A stretch of 64,000 nt of DNA from Oscillospiraceae bacterium (GTDB lineage Bacteria > Bacillota > Clostridia > Oscillospirales > Oscillospiraceae): assembly GCA_017416685.1 (NCBI GenBank), contig JAFQBN010000002.1, positions 186,001 to 250,000 on the forward strand, read 5' to 3'. This document shows positions 43,175 to 54,380 of this stretch, in pieces (the first letter of the stretch is position 1; each line of letters starts with the position of its first letter). The notes beneath the pieces are model-generated. The model was not told where the DNA came from and searched no databases. It was given only the letters and a program-made list of their open reading frames with translations. A program made the position numbers and the translations under genes.

Positions 43175-44460
43175 TGAGCCGCCTCCTTTCCCTTCAGGAA
43201 GTAGATGGTGTCAAGGTGCATACGCCCGGCCACTGCCACGACCTGCTCCTTGGTGACCCGCTCCAACCGTCTGGCCAGCTGCTCCGGCGTCTCGGTGATC
43301 CCGGCGGCCGCCTGTCCCAGCCAGTAGTCGGACATTCTGCCCTGACTGTCTGTCAGCGTGTGCAGGGCGGTACAGACAATGCGCCGGGCGCCCTCCAGCT
43401 CCTCATCGGATATCTCACCCCGGCGGCAAGCATCCAGCTGGGTCAGGATCTCATCCCGAGCCTGTTCAAATTTCTCAAACTCAATGCCGGAGCTGACCAG
43501 CATCAGCCCCTTGAACTTTTCAAGAGTAGAGCTTGCAAAATAGCACAGGGACAACTTCTCACGCACGTTCATAAACAACTTGGACATGCTTGTGCCGCCA
43601 AATACGGCATTGAGCAGCATCAAAGCCGGGTATTCCTCATCCCAAACGCCGATGCCGTCAGTACGCAATCCCATGGCCAGTTTACCCTGTCCCACGTCCA
43701 GCGCTTCCTCCACAAAATTCGGCTGCTCAGGCGCGGTAATGCGCAGTTCGCACTCCGGCTGCTCCCGGTCCGGATTGACCGGCAGGTCTGCAAAAGCTGT
43801 TTTAAACGCCTGCTGCACCCGTTCCGGTTCGGCGGAGCCGCAGTAGAACAGCTCCACCTGTGCCGTGGTCAGCAGGGTCTGGTAGCGCTTCCAAAGGCTA
43901 TCCGGGGTGATGGCTGCCGCAGAAGCTTCGTCACCGTATTTGTCGATGCCAAAGGCCTCGTAACGGCACATCTCCTGCCCCAGCCGCATCATGGAGTACT
44001 GGCGTTTGTCATTTTTCTGGGCACGAATGCGGTCAATCAGATTGGCCCGCTCCCCCTCCACGTATTCCCTGCAGAAGATGCCATCCTCCGTTCGGGGATG
44101 CAGCAGCAATTCGCTCAGCAGGCTCAGGGCCGGCTCCAACAGCTGCTCCCCCTCCGGGGCATAGGCATCATCAAGGAAGCTCGCAGAAAAGCACAGGCAC
44201 TGCATTTCACCTTTTTTGGTGACCGACGGCTCAATGGCACCGCCATACAGTTTGTCCAGTCGGCTGCTGACCGTCTGCATATCCGGGCAGCCGGCACTTC
44301 CGCGGCGCAGCACCCAAGGCAGCAGCGCATTCTCCGCTGCGGTATCCCGGCTCAGGCCGGTCACCAGCGCCGCGCCGAAATAGTTGCTTTTGAACTTGCC
44401 CGTATGCACCGCCGTCAAATTGACACCGGGGAACAACTCTGTACGGATAACCTGACTCAT
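43171..44460 (-). CDS. M16 peptidase-like protein without zinc motif (YmfF-like)
   Basis: 429 aa, M16 fold over the full length, but the place of HxxEH reads LPWVLRRGSAG, with no metal ligands, so it is probably the inactive partner of the downstream active M16 protein. Family feel is from AALVTGLSRD, the KLYGGAIEPSVTKKG loop and the second-half RDEILTQLDACRRGEISDEELEGARR. GGGAGGAAAAACC precedes the ATG at 44460. Heads a four-gene operon with its own promoter. Confidence 0.88.
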   Translation of the reverse strand: MSQVIRTELFPGVNLTAVHTGKFKSNYFGAALVTGLSRDTAAENALLPWVLRRGSAGCPDMQTVSSRLDKLYGGAIEPSVTKKGEMQCLCFSASFLDDAYAPEGEQLLEPALSLLSELLLHPRTEDGIFCREYVEGERANLIDRIRAQKNDKRQYSMMRLGQEMCRYEAFGIDKYGDEASAAAITPDSLWKRYQTLLTTAQVELFYCGSAEPERVQQAFKTAFADLPVNPDREQPECELRITAPEQPNFVEEALDVGQGKLAMGLRTDGIGVWDEEYPALMLLNAVFGGTSMSKLFMNVREKLSLCYFASSTLEKFKGLMLVSSGIEFEKFEQARDEILTQLDACRRGEISDEELEGARRIVCTALHTLTDSQGRMSDYWLGQAAAGITETPEQLARRLERVTKEQVVAVAGRMHLDTIYFLKGKEAAQ

Positions 44461-44493
44461 GGTTTTTCCTCCCGGAAACATGATATTTGGTCT

Positions 44494-44538
44494 ATTATAC
44501 ATCCTGCGGCGCAAGAAAGCAAAATATTCTTGCGCCGC
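44494..44538 (-). promoter_or_regulatory. M16-lgt-folD operon promoter with large inverted repeat
   Basis: On the minus strand TTGCTT (44517-44522), 17-base spacer and perfect TATAAT (44494-44499), 33 bases before the start codon. A perfect 12-bp inverted repeat GCGGCGCAAGAA/TTCTTGCGCCGC (44506-44517 and 44527-44538) covers the spacer and -35 region, followed by a T-run on the plus strand. It may be an operator or a plus-strand terminator. Confidence 0.6.
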
Positions 44539-44604
44539 CCGCTTTTTTCTTTTGAAGCACGCAGAAATTCTCATTGATTTTCCGAGAAAATATCGCGTTT
44601 CCCC

Positions 44605-44633
44605 TTGACAAACAGCACAAAATATTGTATAGT
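44605..44633 (+). promoter_or_regulatory. Sigma-A promoter of ylxM-ffh
   Basis: Perfect TTGACA, 17-base spacer, TATAGT, 54 bases before the GTG start of ylxM. Confidence 0.85.
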
Positions 44634-44687
44634 ATTCGTCGGTAAAGCACTTTCCCTTTACATCTTTCCTGTTTCGGAGGTGGATTT

Positions 44688-45053
44688 GTGAAAAATCAGG
44701 CTTTTCGCATGACCATGCTGTTCGATTTTTACGGCGAGATCCTCACCGATCGTCAGAAGGAATTCTACGACCTGTACTATAACGAGGACCTCTCTCTGGC
44801 CGAGATCGCCGAGAACTACGGCATCACCCGTCAGGGCGTGCGCGACGTTATCGTCCGTGCCGAGGCCATCCTCACCGAGCTGGAGGATAAAACCGGCCTG
44901 ATCCGCCGTTTCCACGCCATGCGCAGCCAGCTGGAGGACATCGTGACCGCAGCTGACGGCATTCTGGAGCGCAACGCCGGTTACGAGGATGCCCAGATCG
45001 ACACCCTCGCCCGCCAGATCCGTTCCGCCGCCGAGGCTATGAGCCGGGAGTAA
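44688..45053 (+). CDS. ylxM: YlxM/p13-like protein
   Basis: 121 aa. A sigma-70 region-4-like helix-turn-helix (LTDRQKEFYDLYYNEDLSLAEIAENYGITRQGVRDVIVRAE) followed by a helical tail, the YlxM family. It accompanies ffh in most Firmicutes and may assist SRP or regulate its expression. GTG start with CGGAGG six bases upstream; ATG three codons inside is less likely. The ffh start comes three bases after its stop. Confidence 0.93.
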   Translation: MKNQAFRMTMLFDFYGEILTDRQKEFYDLYYNEDLSLAEIAENYGITRQGVRDVIVRAEAILTELEDKTGLIRRFHAMRSQLEDIVTAADGILERNAGYEDAQIDTLARQIRSAAEAMSRE

Positions 45054-45056
45054 GGC

Positions 45057-46442
45057 ATGGCCTTTGAAGGACTGACCGAAAAACTTTCCGCGGCATTTAA
45101 GCGGCTTCGCAGCAAGGGCCGTCTGACCGAGGCTGATGTTAAATCCGCCATGCGCGAGATCCGTCTTGCCCTGCTGGAGGCTGACGTCAGTTACAAGGTC
45201 GTAAAGGACTTCGTTGCCCGGGTCAGCGAGCGCGCCGTCGGTTCCGACGTGCTGGAGGCGCTCTCCCCCGCTCAGATGATCGTCAAGATCGTCAACGAAG
45301 AGCTGACAGCCCTCATGGGCGGTGAGAACACCAAGCTGACCATCGCCTCCGCCCCTCCCACCGTTGTCATGCTGGTGGGTCTGCAGGGCGCGGGCAAAAC
45401 CACCAACGGCGCCAAGCTGGCGGGTCTTATGAAGCGTCAGCACGCAAAGCGCCCCCTGCTGGCTGCCTGTGACATCTACCGTCCCGCCGCTATTCAACAG
45501 CTGGAAGTGGTCGGCAAGCAGCTGGACATCCCTGTGTTCCAAATGGGTCAGACCGACCCTGTGGATATTGCAAAGGCCGCTGTGGCCCACGCAAAGGCCC
45601 ATGGCAACGACATGGTCTTTCTGGACACCGCCGGTCGCCTGCACGTGGACGAAGCTCTGATGGCCGAACTGTGCAGCATCAAAGAGGCTGTCTCTCCCAC
45701 CGAGATCATCCTGGTGGTGGACGCCATGATCGGTCAGGATGCCGTCAACGCCGCAAAGGCCTTTGACGATGCACTGGACATCACCGGCGTCATGCTGACC
45801 AAGCTGGATGGCGATGCCCGCGGCGGTGCCGCCCTGTCCATCCGCGCCGTTACCGGCAAGCCCATTAAGTTTGCCGGCATCGGCGAGAAGCTGGATCAAA
45901 TTGAGGTATTCCACCCCGACCGCATGGCCAGCCGCATTTTGGGCATGGGCGATATGCTCTCCCTCATCGAAAAGGCCGAGCAGAGCTTTGATGCAGAAAA
46001 GGCCGCCAAACTGGAGGCCCGTCTGCGTCAGAACAAGTTTACCTTGACCGACTACTACGATCAGCTCACTCAGCTCAGGGGAATGGGTTCTCTGGCCGAT
46101 ATCGCAGGCATGCTGCCCGGTGTCAACGCAAAGGATCTGGAGGGCGCTTCCATGGACGAGGGGATGCTCGCCCGGACCGAGGCTATCATCCTGTCCATGA
46201 CCCCCGCCGAGCGCGAGGACCCCAAGCTGCTCAACTCCAGCCGGAAAAAGCGAATCGCTGCCGGCTCCGGCACGCAGGTCGTGGATGTAAACCGCCTGCT
46301 CAAGCAGTTTGAGATGATGCAGGCCATGACTAAGCAATTCACCGGCGGCAAGATGTCCAAAACCATGCGCCGGATGATGGGCAAGGGCGGTAAAGGCATG
46401 CCCGGCCTTGGCGGCATGGGTGGCCGCGGCTTCCCCTTTTAA
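45057..46442 (+). CDS. ffh: Signal recognition particle protein Ffh
   Basis: 461 aa. N domain, G domain with GLQGAGKTT (about 107-115), DTAGR, TKLDGDARGGAALS, and a C-terminal Met-rich M domain ending in a flexible GGMGGRGFPF tail. It binds signal sequences of nascent membrane and secreted proteins and the SRP RNA, and docks on FtsY. In an operon with ylxM and, after a 70-base gap, rpsP. Confidence 0.98.
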   Translation: MAFEGLTEKLSAAFKRLRSKGRLTEADVKSAMREIRLALLEADVSYKVVKDFVARVSERAVGSDVLEALSPAQMIVKIVNEELTALMGGENTKLTIASAPPTVVMLVGLQGAGKTTNGAKLAGLMKRQHAKRPLLAACDIYRPAAIQQLEVVGKQLDIPVFQMGQTDPVDIAKAAVAHAKAHGNDMVFLDTAGRLHVDEALMAELCSIKEAVSPTEIILVVDAMIGQDAVNAAKAFDDALDITGVMLTKLDGDARGGAALSIRAVTGKPIKFAGIGEKLDQIEVFHPDRMASRILGMGDMLSLIEKAEQSFDAEKAAKLEARLRQNKFTLTDYYDQLTQLRGMGSLADIAGMLPGVNAKDLEGASMDEGMLARTEAIILSMTPAEREDPKLLNSSRKKRIAAGSGTQVVDVNRLLKQFEMMQAMTKQFTGGKMSKTMRRMMGKGGKGMPGLGGMGGRGFPF

Positions 46443-46512
46443 TCCCGTTGGCTGACACGACGTTTCGTGTTTTCCATATCAATTTACAAATTCATTTGGA
46501 GGTGAATATAAA

Positions 46513-46752
46513 ATGGTTAAAATCAGACTGCGTCGCATGGGCGCCAAGAAGGCTCCCTTCTACCGCATCGTGGTGGCTGACTCCCGCTATCCCCGTGATG
46601 GCCGTTTCATCGAGGAGATCGGCTTCTACAATCCCCTGACCAACCCCGCTGAGATCAAGGTGGATGCCGACCGCGCTCAGGCCTGGATCAAGACCGGCGC
46701 CCAGCCCACCGAGACTGTCAAGGCTCTGCTGAAGAAGGCCGGCGCCATCTAA
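46513..46752 (+). CDS. rpsP: 30S ribosomal protein S16
   Basis: 79 aa, the usual short form. [23 protein letters not shown] and [15 protein letters not shown] are family signatures. It is a small-subunit assembly protein. GGAGGTGAATATAAA precedes the ATG. First of the classical rpsP-khpA-rimM cluster. Confidence 0.98.
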   Translation: MVKIRLRRMGAKKAPFYRIVVADSRYPRDGRFIEEIGFYNPLTNPAEIKVDADRAQAWIKTGAQPTETVKALLKKAGAI

Positions 46753-46774
46753 TCGATGGAGGAACGACTGACCA

Positions 46775-47005
46775 ATGAAAGAGCTTTTGACCTACGTGGC
46801 GCGTAACCTGGTGGATAACCCCGATCAGGTCTGCGTCACACAGCACGATGGCGATGGCGAGATCGTGCTGGAGCTGCGCGTCGCTCCCGAGGATATGGGC
46901 AAGGTGATCGGCCGTCAGGGCCGCATTGCCAAGGAGATCCGTACCCTCGTGCGCTCTGTGGCACAGCGCTCCGGCAAGCGTGTCTCCGTCGACATCATCG
47001 ACTGA
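46775..47005 (+). CDS. khpA: KH-domain RNA-binding protein KhpA
   Basis: 76 aa, a single KH domain with GxxG-type loop in MGKVIGRQGRIAKEIRTLV. KhpA (YlqC) forms a dimer with KhpB in Firmicutes and affects cell length and mRNA regulation. It sits 22 bases after rpsP, as in most Firmicutes. Confidence 0.97.
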   Translation: MKELLTYVARNLVDNPDQVCVTQHDGDGEIVLELRVAPEDMGKVIGRQGRIAKEIRTLVRSVAQRSGKRVSVDIID

Positions 47006-47027
47006 GTAAACAGTACATTGTTTACCG

Positions 47028-47062
47028 AAAAGCGGCGCAGCATCACCCTGCGCCGCTTTTTT
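47028..47062 (+). terminator. Terminator between khpA and rimM
   Basis: A 13-bp stem AAAAGCGGCGCAG/CTGCGCCGCTTTT with a 7-base loop and TTTTTT tail, 22 bases after the khpA stop and 25 bases before rimM. Reduces or separates rimM expression. Confidence 0.85.
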
Positions 47063-47086
47063 CCACCCTTTTGAGGAGGTTGTCCC

Positions 47087-47584
47087 ATGAAACAGGAATT
47101 CTTAGAGGTCGGCAAGATCGTCAATGCCCACGGCATTATGGGTGAGGTCCGGGTAGAACCCTGGGCCGACTCCCCCGACTTTTTGTGCCGCTTCTCCACC
47201 TTGTATGTTGGTCCCACCCACTGGCCCATCGAAGTGGAACGCGCCCGAGTCCACAAGAATCTGGTCATCCTGAAGCTGCAGGGCATCACCGATATGAACG
47301 GTGCGCTGGCCATGAAGAACGCCGTTCTTCACGTCGCCCGCAAGGACGTTGACCTGCCTGAGGGACACTTCTTCCTGGCCGACCTGACCGGGTTGGAGGT
47401 CCGGGACGCGGATTCCGGCGCGGTACTGGGCAACATCGCCGAGGTGCTGACCCCCCCTGCCAACAACGTGTATGTAGTCAAGGGCGGCCCCCGGGAGCTG
47501 ATGATCCCCGCCGTGGACCAGTTTGTACTGGAAACCAACGTGGACGGCGGCTATATCACCGTCCGCCTCATTGAGGGGCTGTAA
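47087..47584 (+). CDS. rimM: 16S rRNA-processing protein RimM
   Basis: 165 aa. N-terminal RimM barrel (FLEVGKIVNAHGIMGEVRVEPW), then a PRC-barrel (GHFFLADLTGLEVRD, ...VYVVKGGPRELMIPAVDQFV). It helps mature the 30S subunit, particularly around S19. The usual next gene trmD is not here but inverted at 49099. GAGGAGG precedes the ATG. Confidence 0.97.
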   Translation: MKQEFLEVGKIVNAHGIMGEVRVEPWADSPDFLCRFSTLYVGPTHWPIEVERARVHKNLVILKLQGITDMNGALAMKNAVLHVARKDVDLPEGHFFLADLTGLEVRDADSGAVLGNIAEVLTPPANNVYVVKGGPRELMIPAVDQFVLETNVDGGYITVRLIEGL

Positions 47585-47592
47585 GTACACTC

Positions 47593-47629
47593 AAAAACCG
47601 GCCTGTCACAGCTGTGACAGGCCGGTTTT
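47593..47629 (+). terminator. Terminator after rimM
   Basis: A nearly perfect 17-bp palindrome AAAACCGGCCTGTCACA/TGTGACAGGCCGGTTTT followed by TTTTC, nine bases after the stop codon. The next gene has its own promoter. Confidence 0.88.
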
Positions 47630-47814
47630 CTTATAAGTTTTCGCAAAATTCCGCCATATTTGGTGCAATTTCTCCCGTTTCCCCTACTAAAGAAGGAGAT
47701 TTAAGTACAAGTCTGTCGGTTTTCTGTATTTTACGCGATATATTTCTCTTTTCACGCGGCTATGAACACTATATAATGTGCTTGTGGATAATTTTACGAC
47801 AGGGGTGACACAAT

Positions 47815-48084
47815 ATGATGGATTTCAAGGCATACGAACACACTTGCATTGACGAGGGCGGAACCCGGCACACCTTTCAGTATCACCTGCTGCGTGACGT
47901 GGTGCAGCAGGATGGCACTTCCTTTCCCGACTATGGTATCGCGGTCCATTCTTCTCAGGGGGAAACGGTCCGAATTCCCCACGTTTCCCCCGATCGCCAG
48001 CGCGTTTTGGACCTGTTGACTCTGCTGTGCGAGCAAGGCATTTCCCCCATTCATCTGCAGGATGTAATTGAAGATTGGCTGTAA
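47815..48084 (+). CDS. Small hypothetical protein (DUF6514-like)
   Basis: 89 aa. The pattern of a YxxLRDVVQQ...YGIAVHSSQGETVRIPHVSPDRQRVLDLLTLL...ISPIHLQDVIEDWL resembles the DUF6514 family of Clostridia, small proteins of unknown role; the assignment is from memory and moderate. No transmembrane segment. ATG is about eight bases after GGGGTG. The 230-base region upstream (47585-47814) holds the rimM terminator and a possible promoter TTTTCA-17-TATAAT at about 47749-47777; nothing else convincing. Confidence 0.7.
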   Translation: MMDFKAYEHTCIDEGGTRHTFQYHLLRDVVQQDGTSFPDYGIAVHSSQGETVRIPHVSPDRQRVLDLLTLLCEQGISPIHLQDVIEDWL

Positions 48085-48115
48085 AAAAGCACCTGCCGTA
48101 AGGCAGGTGCTTTTT
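48084..48115. terminator. Bidirectional terminator
   Basis: A perfect 14-bp stem AAAAAGCACCTGCC with its complement and loop GTAA, with A/T runs on both sides, between the DUF6514-like and DegV genes. Confidence 0.93.
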
Positions 48116-48120
48116 CATTT

Positions 48121-48957
48121 TTAGTATGCCACCACAATACCGCCATCGTTGGCGTACACGGTGGTGATACCGCCGGCGCCGGTCATGAAGATCCGGTCAA
48201 ACCTGCATCTGGCTTCGATCTGCTCTTTCAGCTTCACCGCCCGCTCAAGACAATTACAATGGCTGATGATCAAAGTGCGGCCCACGTGGTCCAGATCATC
48301 CGCGATGCGGTCCACCAGCTTGCCAAGGGCCTGCTTGACGGTCAGGGCCTGTCCCAGCTTGCCGATTTCCCCCTCCGGGGTGGCATGGCAAAACAGCTTG
48401 ATACGCAGCGCGCCGGTCACCACCGCCTGCATCTTGGTAAGCCGCCCGTTCTTGCGCAGATTCTCCAGATCCTCCAGTACGAACAGGGTCTTCATGCGCC
48501 GGATGAATTGCTCCACCTCACGCACCACTTTTTTGAAGGGCAATCCCTGCTCGGCCAGTTCCTTGATTTTCAGCGCGATCAAACTTTCACCGCAAACAGC
48601 GGAGCAGGAGTTGAACACGTGAATATTCTTCTCAGGCTTGTCCTCCTCCAAAAGCTGTTTGCCCTGCTGGGCGCTGTTGTGAGAGCCGCTGAGCAGCGCA
48701 GAGAGGGTAACTGCGTACACATCCTCCTCTTCCCCGGAAAACGCATCCAGATAGGCCTGAGGAGACGGACAGGCGGTGGCAGGCGCATCCTTGGTCTGCT
48801 TCATTGCCCACAGCAGATCCGCCTGATCAAAGCTATCGTCATCCACAAAAGTATTCTCACCGCAGGCGATGGTCAGAGGCACTCGAATAAAGGTCGGATC
48901 CTCCTGCATCTGCCGGGTCATTTCACAGCAACTGTCTACCACGATCTTGAAACTCAT
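48121..48957 (-). CDS. DegV-family fatty-acid-binding protein
   Basis: 278 aa. The DegV fold is shown by IVVDSCCEMTRQMQ at the N-terminus, VRVPLTI-type strand (FIRVPLTIACGENTFVDDD), the SxxxS pair in TACPSPQAYLDAF, VTLSALLSGSHNSAQQGKQL and the lid motif near SHCNC. DegV proteins bind fatty acids for the FakA/FakB phosphorylation system. No fakA is in the window. Start at 48957 after GGGGTGTTACGT. Confidence 0.9.
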   Translation of the reverse strand: MSFKIVVDSCCEMTRQMQEDPTFIRVPLTIACGENTFVDDDSFDQADLLWAMKQTKDAPATACPSPQAYLDAFSGEEEDVYAVTLSALLSGSHNSAQQGKQLLEEDKPEKNIHVFNSCSAVCGESLIALKIKELAEQGLPFKKVVREVEQFIRRMKTLFVLEDLENLRKNGRLTKMQAVVTGALRIKLFCHATPEGEIGKLGQALTVKQALGKLVDRIADDLDHVGRTLIISHCNCLERAVKLKEQIEARCRFDRIFMTGAGGITTVYANDGGIVVAY

Positions 48958-49098
48958 ACGTAACACCCCGTAATATGGTTTTAAAAATTACATTCTGAAC
49001 TATACCATATTCTTCACCGTTTGTAAAGCAAAACTTGTCGGTATATACATCAAAAAAGCGCCGCGGAACTTCGTTCGTTGTTCCGTGGCGCTTTTGAA

Positions 49099-49848
49099 TT
49101 ACCAAAGGCCTTCTTCTTCCATTTCCCGGATCAGCTTCTTATCCTGTTTGGAGGACAGATCCAGCTTCTCAAACATATCAGGGCGGCGCTGGCGGGTGCG
49201 CAGAATGGCCTGCTTGCGCCGCCACTTCTCTACATTGGCGTGGTGGCCGGACAGCAGGATGGGCGGCACGGCGCGATCGTGCCACACTTCGGGCCGGGAG
49301 TACTGGGGCGCCTCCAGCAGACCGTTCCAGTGGCTTTCATTCTCGTAGCACTCCGGGTCGGACAGTACGCCGGGGACCAGACGGCACACCGCATCGGAAA
49401 TGGCCATGGCCGGTATCTCGCCGCCGGTAAGGACGAAGTCACCGATGGAGATTTCCTCATCCACGCACTCCTCGATAAACCGCTCGTCGATGCCCTCGTA
49501 ATGACCGCAGACCAAAATCAGCCGATCGTAATCATCCTTCAGCCGCCGGGCATCTGCCTGACAGAACCGCTTTCCCGCCGGTGACATGAAGATAGTGTGG
49601 ACCCGCTCACCGGCCTGCTGACAGATATGTTCCCAGCAGCGGTACAGGGGGTCCGCCTGCATAACGGCCCCGCGGCCGCCGCCGTAAGGGTAGTCGTCCA
49701 CCTGTTTCTGCTTGTTCACGGTATAGTCCCGGATCTGGTGGCACTCGATGCGGATAAACCCCCGTTCCTGCGCCCGGCCCAGAATAGACTCACACAGCAT
49801 ATCCCCCACCACGTCGGGAAACAGCGTCATAATATCGATCTGATACAT
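49099..49848 (-). CDS. trmD: tRNA (guanine-N1)-methyltransferase TrmD
   Basis: 249 aa. SPOUT methyltransferase that makes m1G37 in tRNAs, including Leu and Pro. MYQIDIMTLFPDVVGD at the N-terminus, PYGGGRGAVMQADPLY, LVCGHYEGIDERF, and EISIGDFVLTGGEIPAM (deep trefoil knot) are signatures. In most Firmicutes it lies right after rimM on the same strand; here it is on the opposite strand, separated by two genes. It starts at 49848, with a weak AGAAGG site. Confidence 0.97.
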   Translation of the reverse strand: MYQIDIMTLFPDVVGDMLCESILGRAQERGFIRIECHQIRDYTVNKQKQVDDYPYGGGRGAVMQADPLYRCWEHICQQAGERVHTIFMSPAGKRFCQADARRLKDDYDRLILVCGHYEGIDERFIEECVDEEISIGDFVLTGGEIPAMAISDAVCRLVPGVLSDPECYENESHWNGLLEAPQYSRPEVWHDRAVPPILLSGHHANVEKWRRKQAILRTRQRRPDMFEKLDLSSKQDKKLIREMEEEGLW

Positions 49849-49942
49849 GTTGTTCGCCTTCTTTCTTTGCTCCATTATACCCCACGGGATACACCATTTG
49901 CAATCATTTCCTTGACTACTTGCTTGTCATTCCTCTTGTGTT

Positions 49943-49951
49943 TTTGTCGAA
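49943..49951 (+). promoter_or_regulatory. Spo0A (0A) box upstream of the CAP/SLH gene
   Basis: TTTGTCGAA, a full match to the consensus 0A box (core TGTCGAA), 50 bases before the start codon of the secreted CAP/SLH protein. It overlaps a plausible -35 (TTGTCG, then about 17 bases to a T-rich TATAT -10). Direct Spo0A control is suggested but unproven. Confidence 0.5.
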
Positions 49952-50000
49952 AATAAGGTATTCTTATTATATATTGTAATTTTACCGACGGAGGTCGCCT

Positions 50001-51287
50001 ATGAAACGACTGTCTCTGCTGGCCCTGTCCGCTACGCTGGTTTTCTCCCTGTGCATTGCGGGCGTTCGGGCCGACAGCCTGCCGGCTGAACTGAACGACA
50101 TCTGCACCGCCGAAGAATGGCAGACCCTGCTCCTTGTTAACGAGCAGCGGCTGGAGCAGGAGCTTGTCCCCTACTCCATCTTCCCCAACCTGCAAACCGC
50201 TGCCCACACCCGCAAGCAGGAGTTGGTCACCCTCTATTCCCACGACCGTCTCAGTGAGCAGCCGTGGCACACCGCCATTACTGAGGTCGGGGTGGGTTAC
50301 CAGTCCGCGGCCGAAAATATCGCCGCCGGACAAACAACTCCCGAGTCGGTGGTTGCCGCGTGGATGAACAGTGAGGGACATCGGAACAATATTCTGGACT
50401 CTGCCATGACCCACGCAGGCGTTGGTTACACCAAAGACGGTTTCCTCGGCACCAGCTGGGTCACCCTGTTTATGACAGACAAGTGCGCTGTTTCCGCCAT
50501 TGAGCTTTCTCAAACCAGCGCTGCCTGTCCCTCCGGCAGTTCCATCCGCGACCTTGATATCTACGTCAAGGCCACCTGCACCAAACACGGCGCCTGCTAC
50601 CTGCCCTTGCTTGATGGTATGTGTTCCGGCTTCGACCCCAACGGTACAAATCAGACTGTCACGGTAACCTACGCAGGTAAAACTGCCGCGTTGCAGCTTG
50701 TTTCCGGTCAGGCGCTGGACACCACCGGTGCGGACGCCTGGGCCATTAACTGGTTGGAGCAGGCTGATGCGCTGGGTCTATTGTCCTCCTGCAACCGCAC
50801 AAATTTCACCGCTGACATCACCCGATTGCAGTTTGCCGATCTTTCGGTCAATCTGGCCCAAAAGCTCACCGGCAAAGCCATCTCCCCCGCCCCTGCCGAC
50901 ACCTTCTCCGACACTGCCGAAGACGTCATTTTGAAGGCTAAGGCCGCGGGCATCGCCAGCGGCTACACGGTGGACGGCGGGTTCGAGTTCCGCCCCAACA
51001 ACCCCATCACCCGGCAGGAGATCTGCGTGATGCTGGCCAATGTGGTCTCCTATGTAGAGAAAACCGCCGGTCAGGCGGACTTGGACCGCAGCGAGACCCT
51101 TTCCGGTGCCTTCCCCGACGCCGCCGACGTGGCCGGCTGGGCTATCAAGCCGGTTGCCCTGATGTGCAACAACGGCGTGATGAACGGCCGCACCCAGGGC
51201 AGCGCCACCCTGCTCACACCTCTTGCTCACACCAGCCTGCAGGAGGGCGTGACTCTGGCGGTCAAGCTGCACGATATCGTGAAATGA
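50001..51287 (+). CDS. Secreted CAP/SCP-domain protein with SLH modules
   Basis: 428 aa. Signal peptide (MKRLSLLALSATLVFSLCIAGVRA), then a YkwD-type CAP domain: ILLVNEQRLEQELVP-like start, HTRKQELVTLYSHDRLSE, AAENIAAGQ, WMNSEGHRNNILDSAMTHAGVGY (about 25-165). It is followed by three partial SLH modules (about 255-425; AINWLEQADALGLLS, VILKAKAAGIASGYTVDGGFEFRPNNPITRQEICVML, WAIKPVALMCNNGVMNG). It is surface-bound and unlikely to be a peptidase. Preceded by GGAGG and a 0A box. Confidence 0.9.
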   Translation: MKRLSLLALSATLVFSLCIAGVRADSLPAELNDICTAEEWQTLLLVNEQRLEQELVPYSIFPNLQTAAHTRKQELVTLYSHDRLSEQPWHTAITEVGVGYQSAAENIAAGQTTPESVVAAWMNSEGHRNNILDSAMTHAGVGYTKDGFLGTSWVTLFMTDKCAVSAIELSQTSAACPSGSSIRDLDIYVKATCTKHGACYLPLLDGMCSGFDPNGTNQTVTVTYAGKTAALQLVSGQALDTTGADAWAINWLEQADALGLLSSCNRTNFTADITRLQFADLSVNLAQKLTGKAISPAPADTFSDTAEDVILKAKAAGIASGYTVDGGFEFRPNNPITRQEICVMLANVVSYVEKTAGQADLDRSETLSGAFPDAADVAGWAIKPVALMCNNGVMNGRTQGSATLLTPLAHTSLQEGVTLAVKLHDIVK

Positions 51288-51294
51288 TCCAAGT

Positions 51295-51331
51295 AAAAAC
51301 GGCTGTCCGAGTTTCGGACAGCCGTTTTTTA
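51295..51331. terminator. Terminator between CAP/SLH gene and hinT
   Basis: A perfect 16-bp stem AAAAACGGCTGTCCGA with its complement, 3-base loop, and TTTTTT tail on the plus strand. The A-run makes it useful in both directions. Confidence 0.92.
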
Positions 51332-51335
51332 TTTA

Positions 51336-51674
51336 TTAACCCGGAGGCCAGGTCATATTCCGTCCGCCCAGCACGTGGAAGTGCAGGTGGTGGACAGTTT
51401 GACCGGCCTGATCGCCGATGTTGGACACCACGCGGTAGCTCTCCACACCCAACTGACGGGTCACCTTGGAAATGACGGCGAAGATATGGGCCACCACGGC
51501 GTTGTTGTCCTCGTTGATCTCGGCAACAGAGGCAATGTGCATCTTGGGGATGACGAGAAAATGAGTGGGTGCCTGAGGGTCGATGTCGTAGAAGGCGAGG
51601 CACACCTCGTCCTCGTACACCTTGTTGGAGGGGATGTCACCCTTCACGATCTTACAAAACAGACAGTCTGACAT
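51336..51674 (-). CDS. hinT: HIT-family nucleotide hydrolase (HinT)
   Basis: 112 aa, standard length. CLFCKIVKGDIPSNKVYEDE at the N-terminus and HHLHFHVLGG (the histidine triad HxHxHxx) near the C-terminus. Members cleave AMP-N or AMP-lysine linkages. Starts 12 bases downstream of the alaS stop, with AAGGAGGTAGCAAG before its ATG. Third gene of the T-box controlled unit. Confidence 0.96.
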   Translation of the reverse strand: MSDCLFCKIVKGDIPSNKVYEDEVCLAFYDIDPQAPTHFLVIPKMHIASVAEINEDNNAVVAHIFAVISKVTRQLGVESYRVVSNIGDQAGQTVHHLHFHVLGGRNMTWPPG

Positions 51675-51686
51675 CTTGCTACCTCC

Positions 51687-54362
<2,676 letters not shown>

Positions 54363-54380
54363 TTTGGTTTCCTCCTATAA

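Noticed and set aside
47614-47808. A 64-codon frame in the gap after rimM
   Set aside because: Overlaps the rimM terminator and a promoter, no ribosome site, no recognisable protein features.
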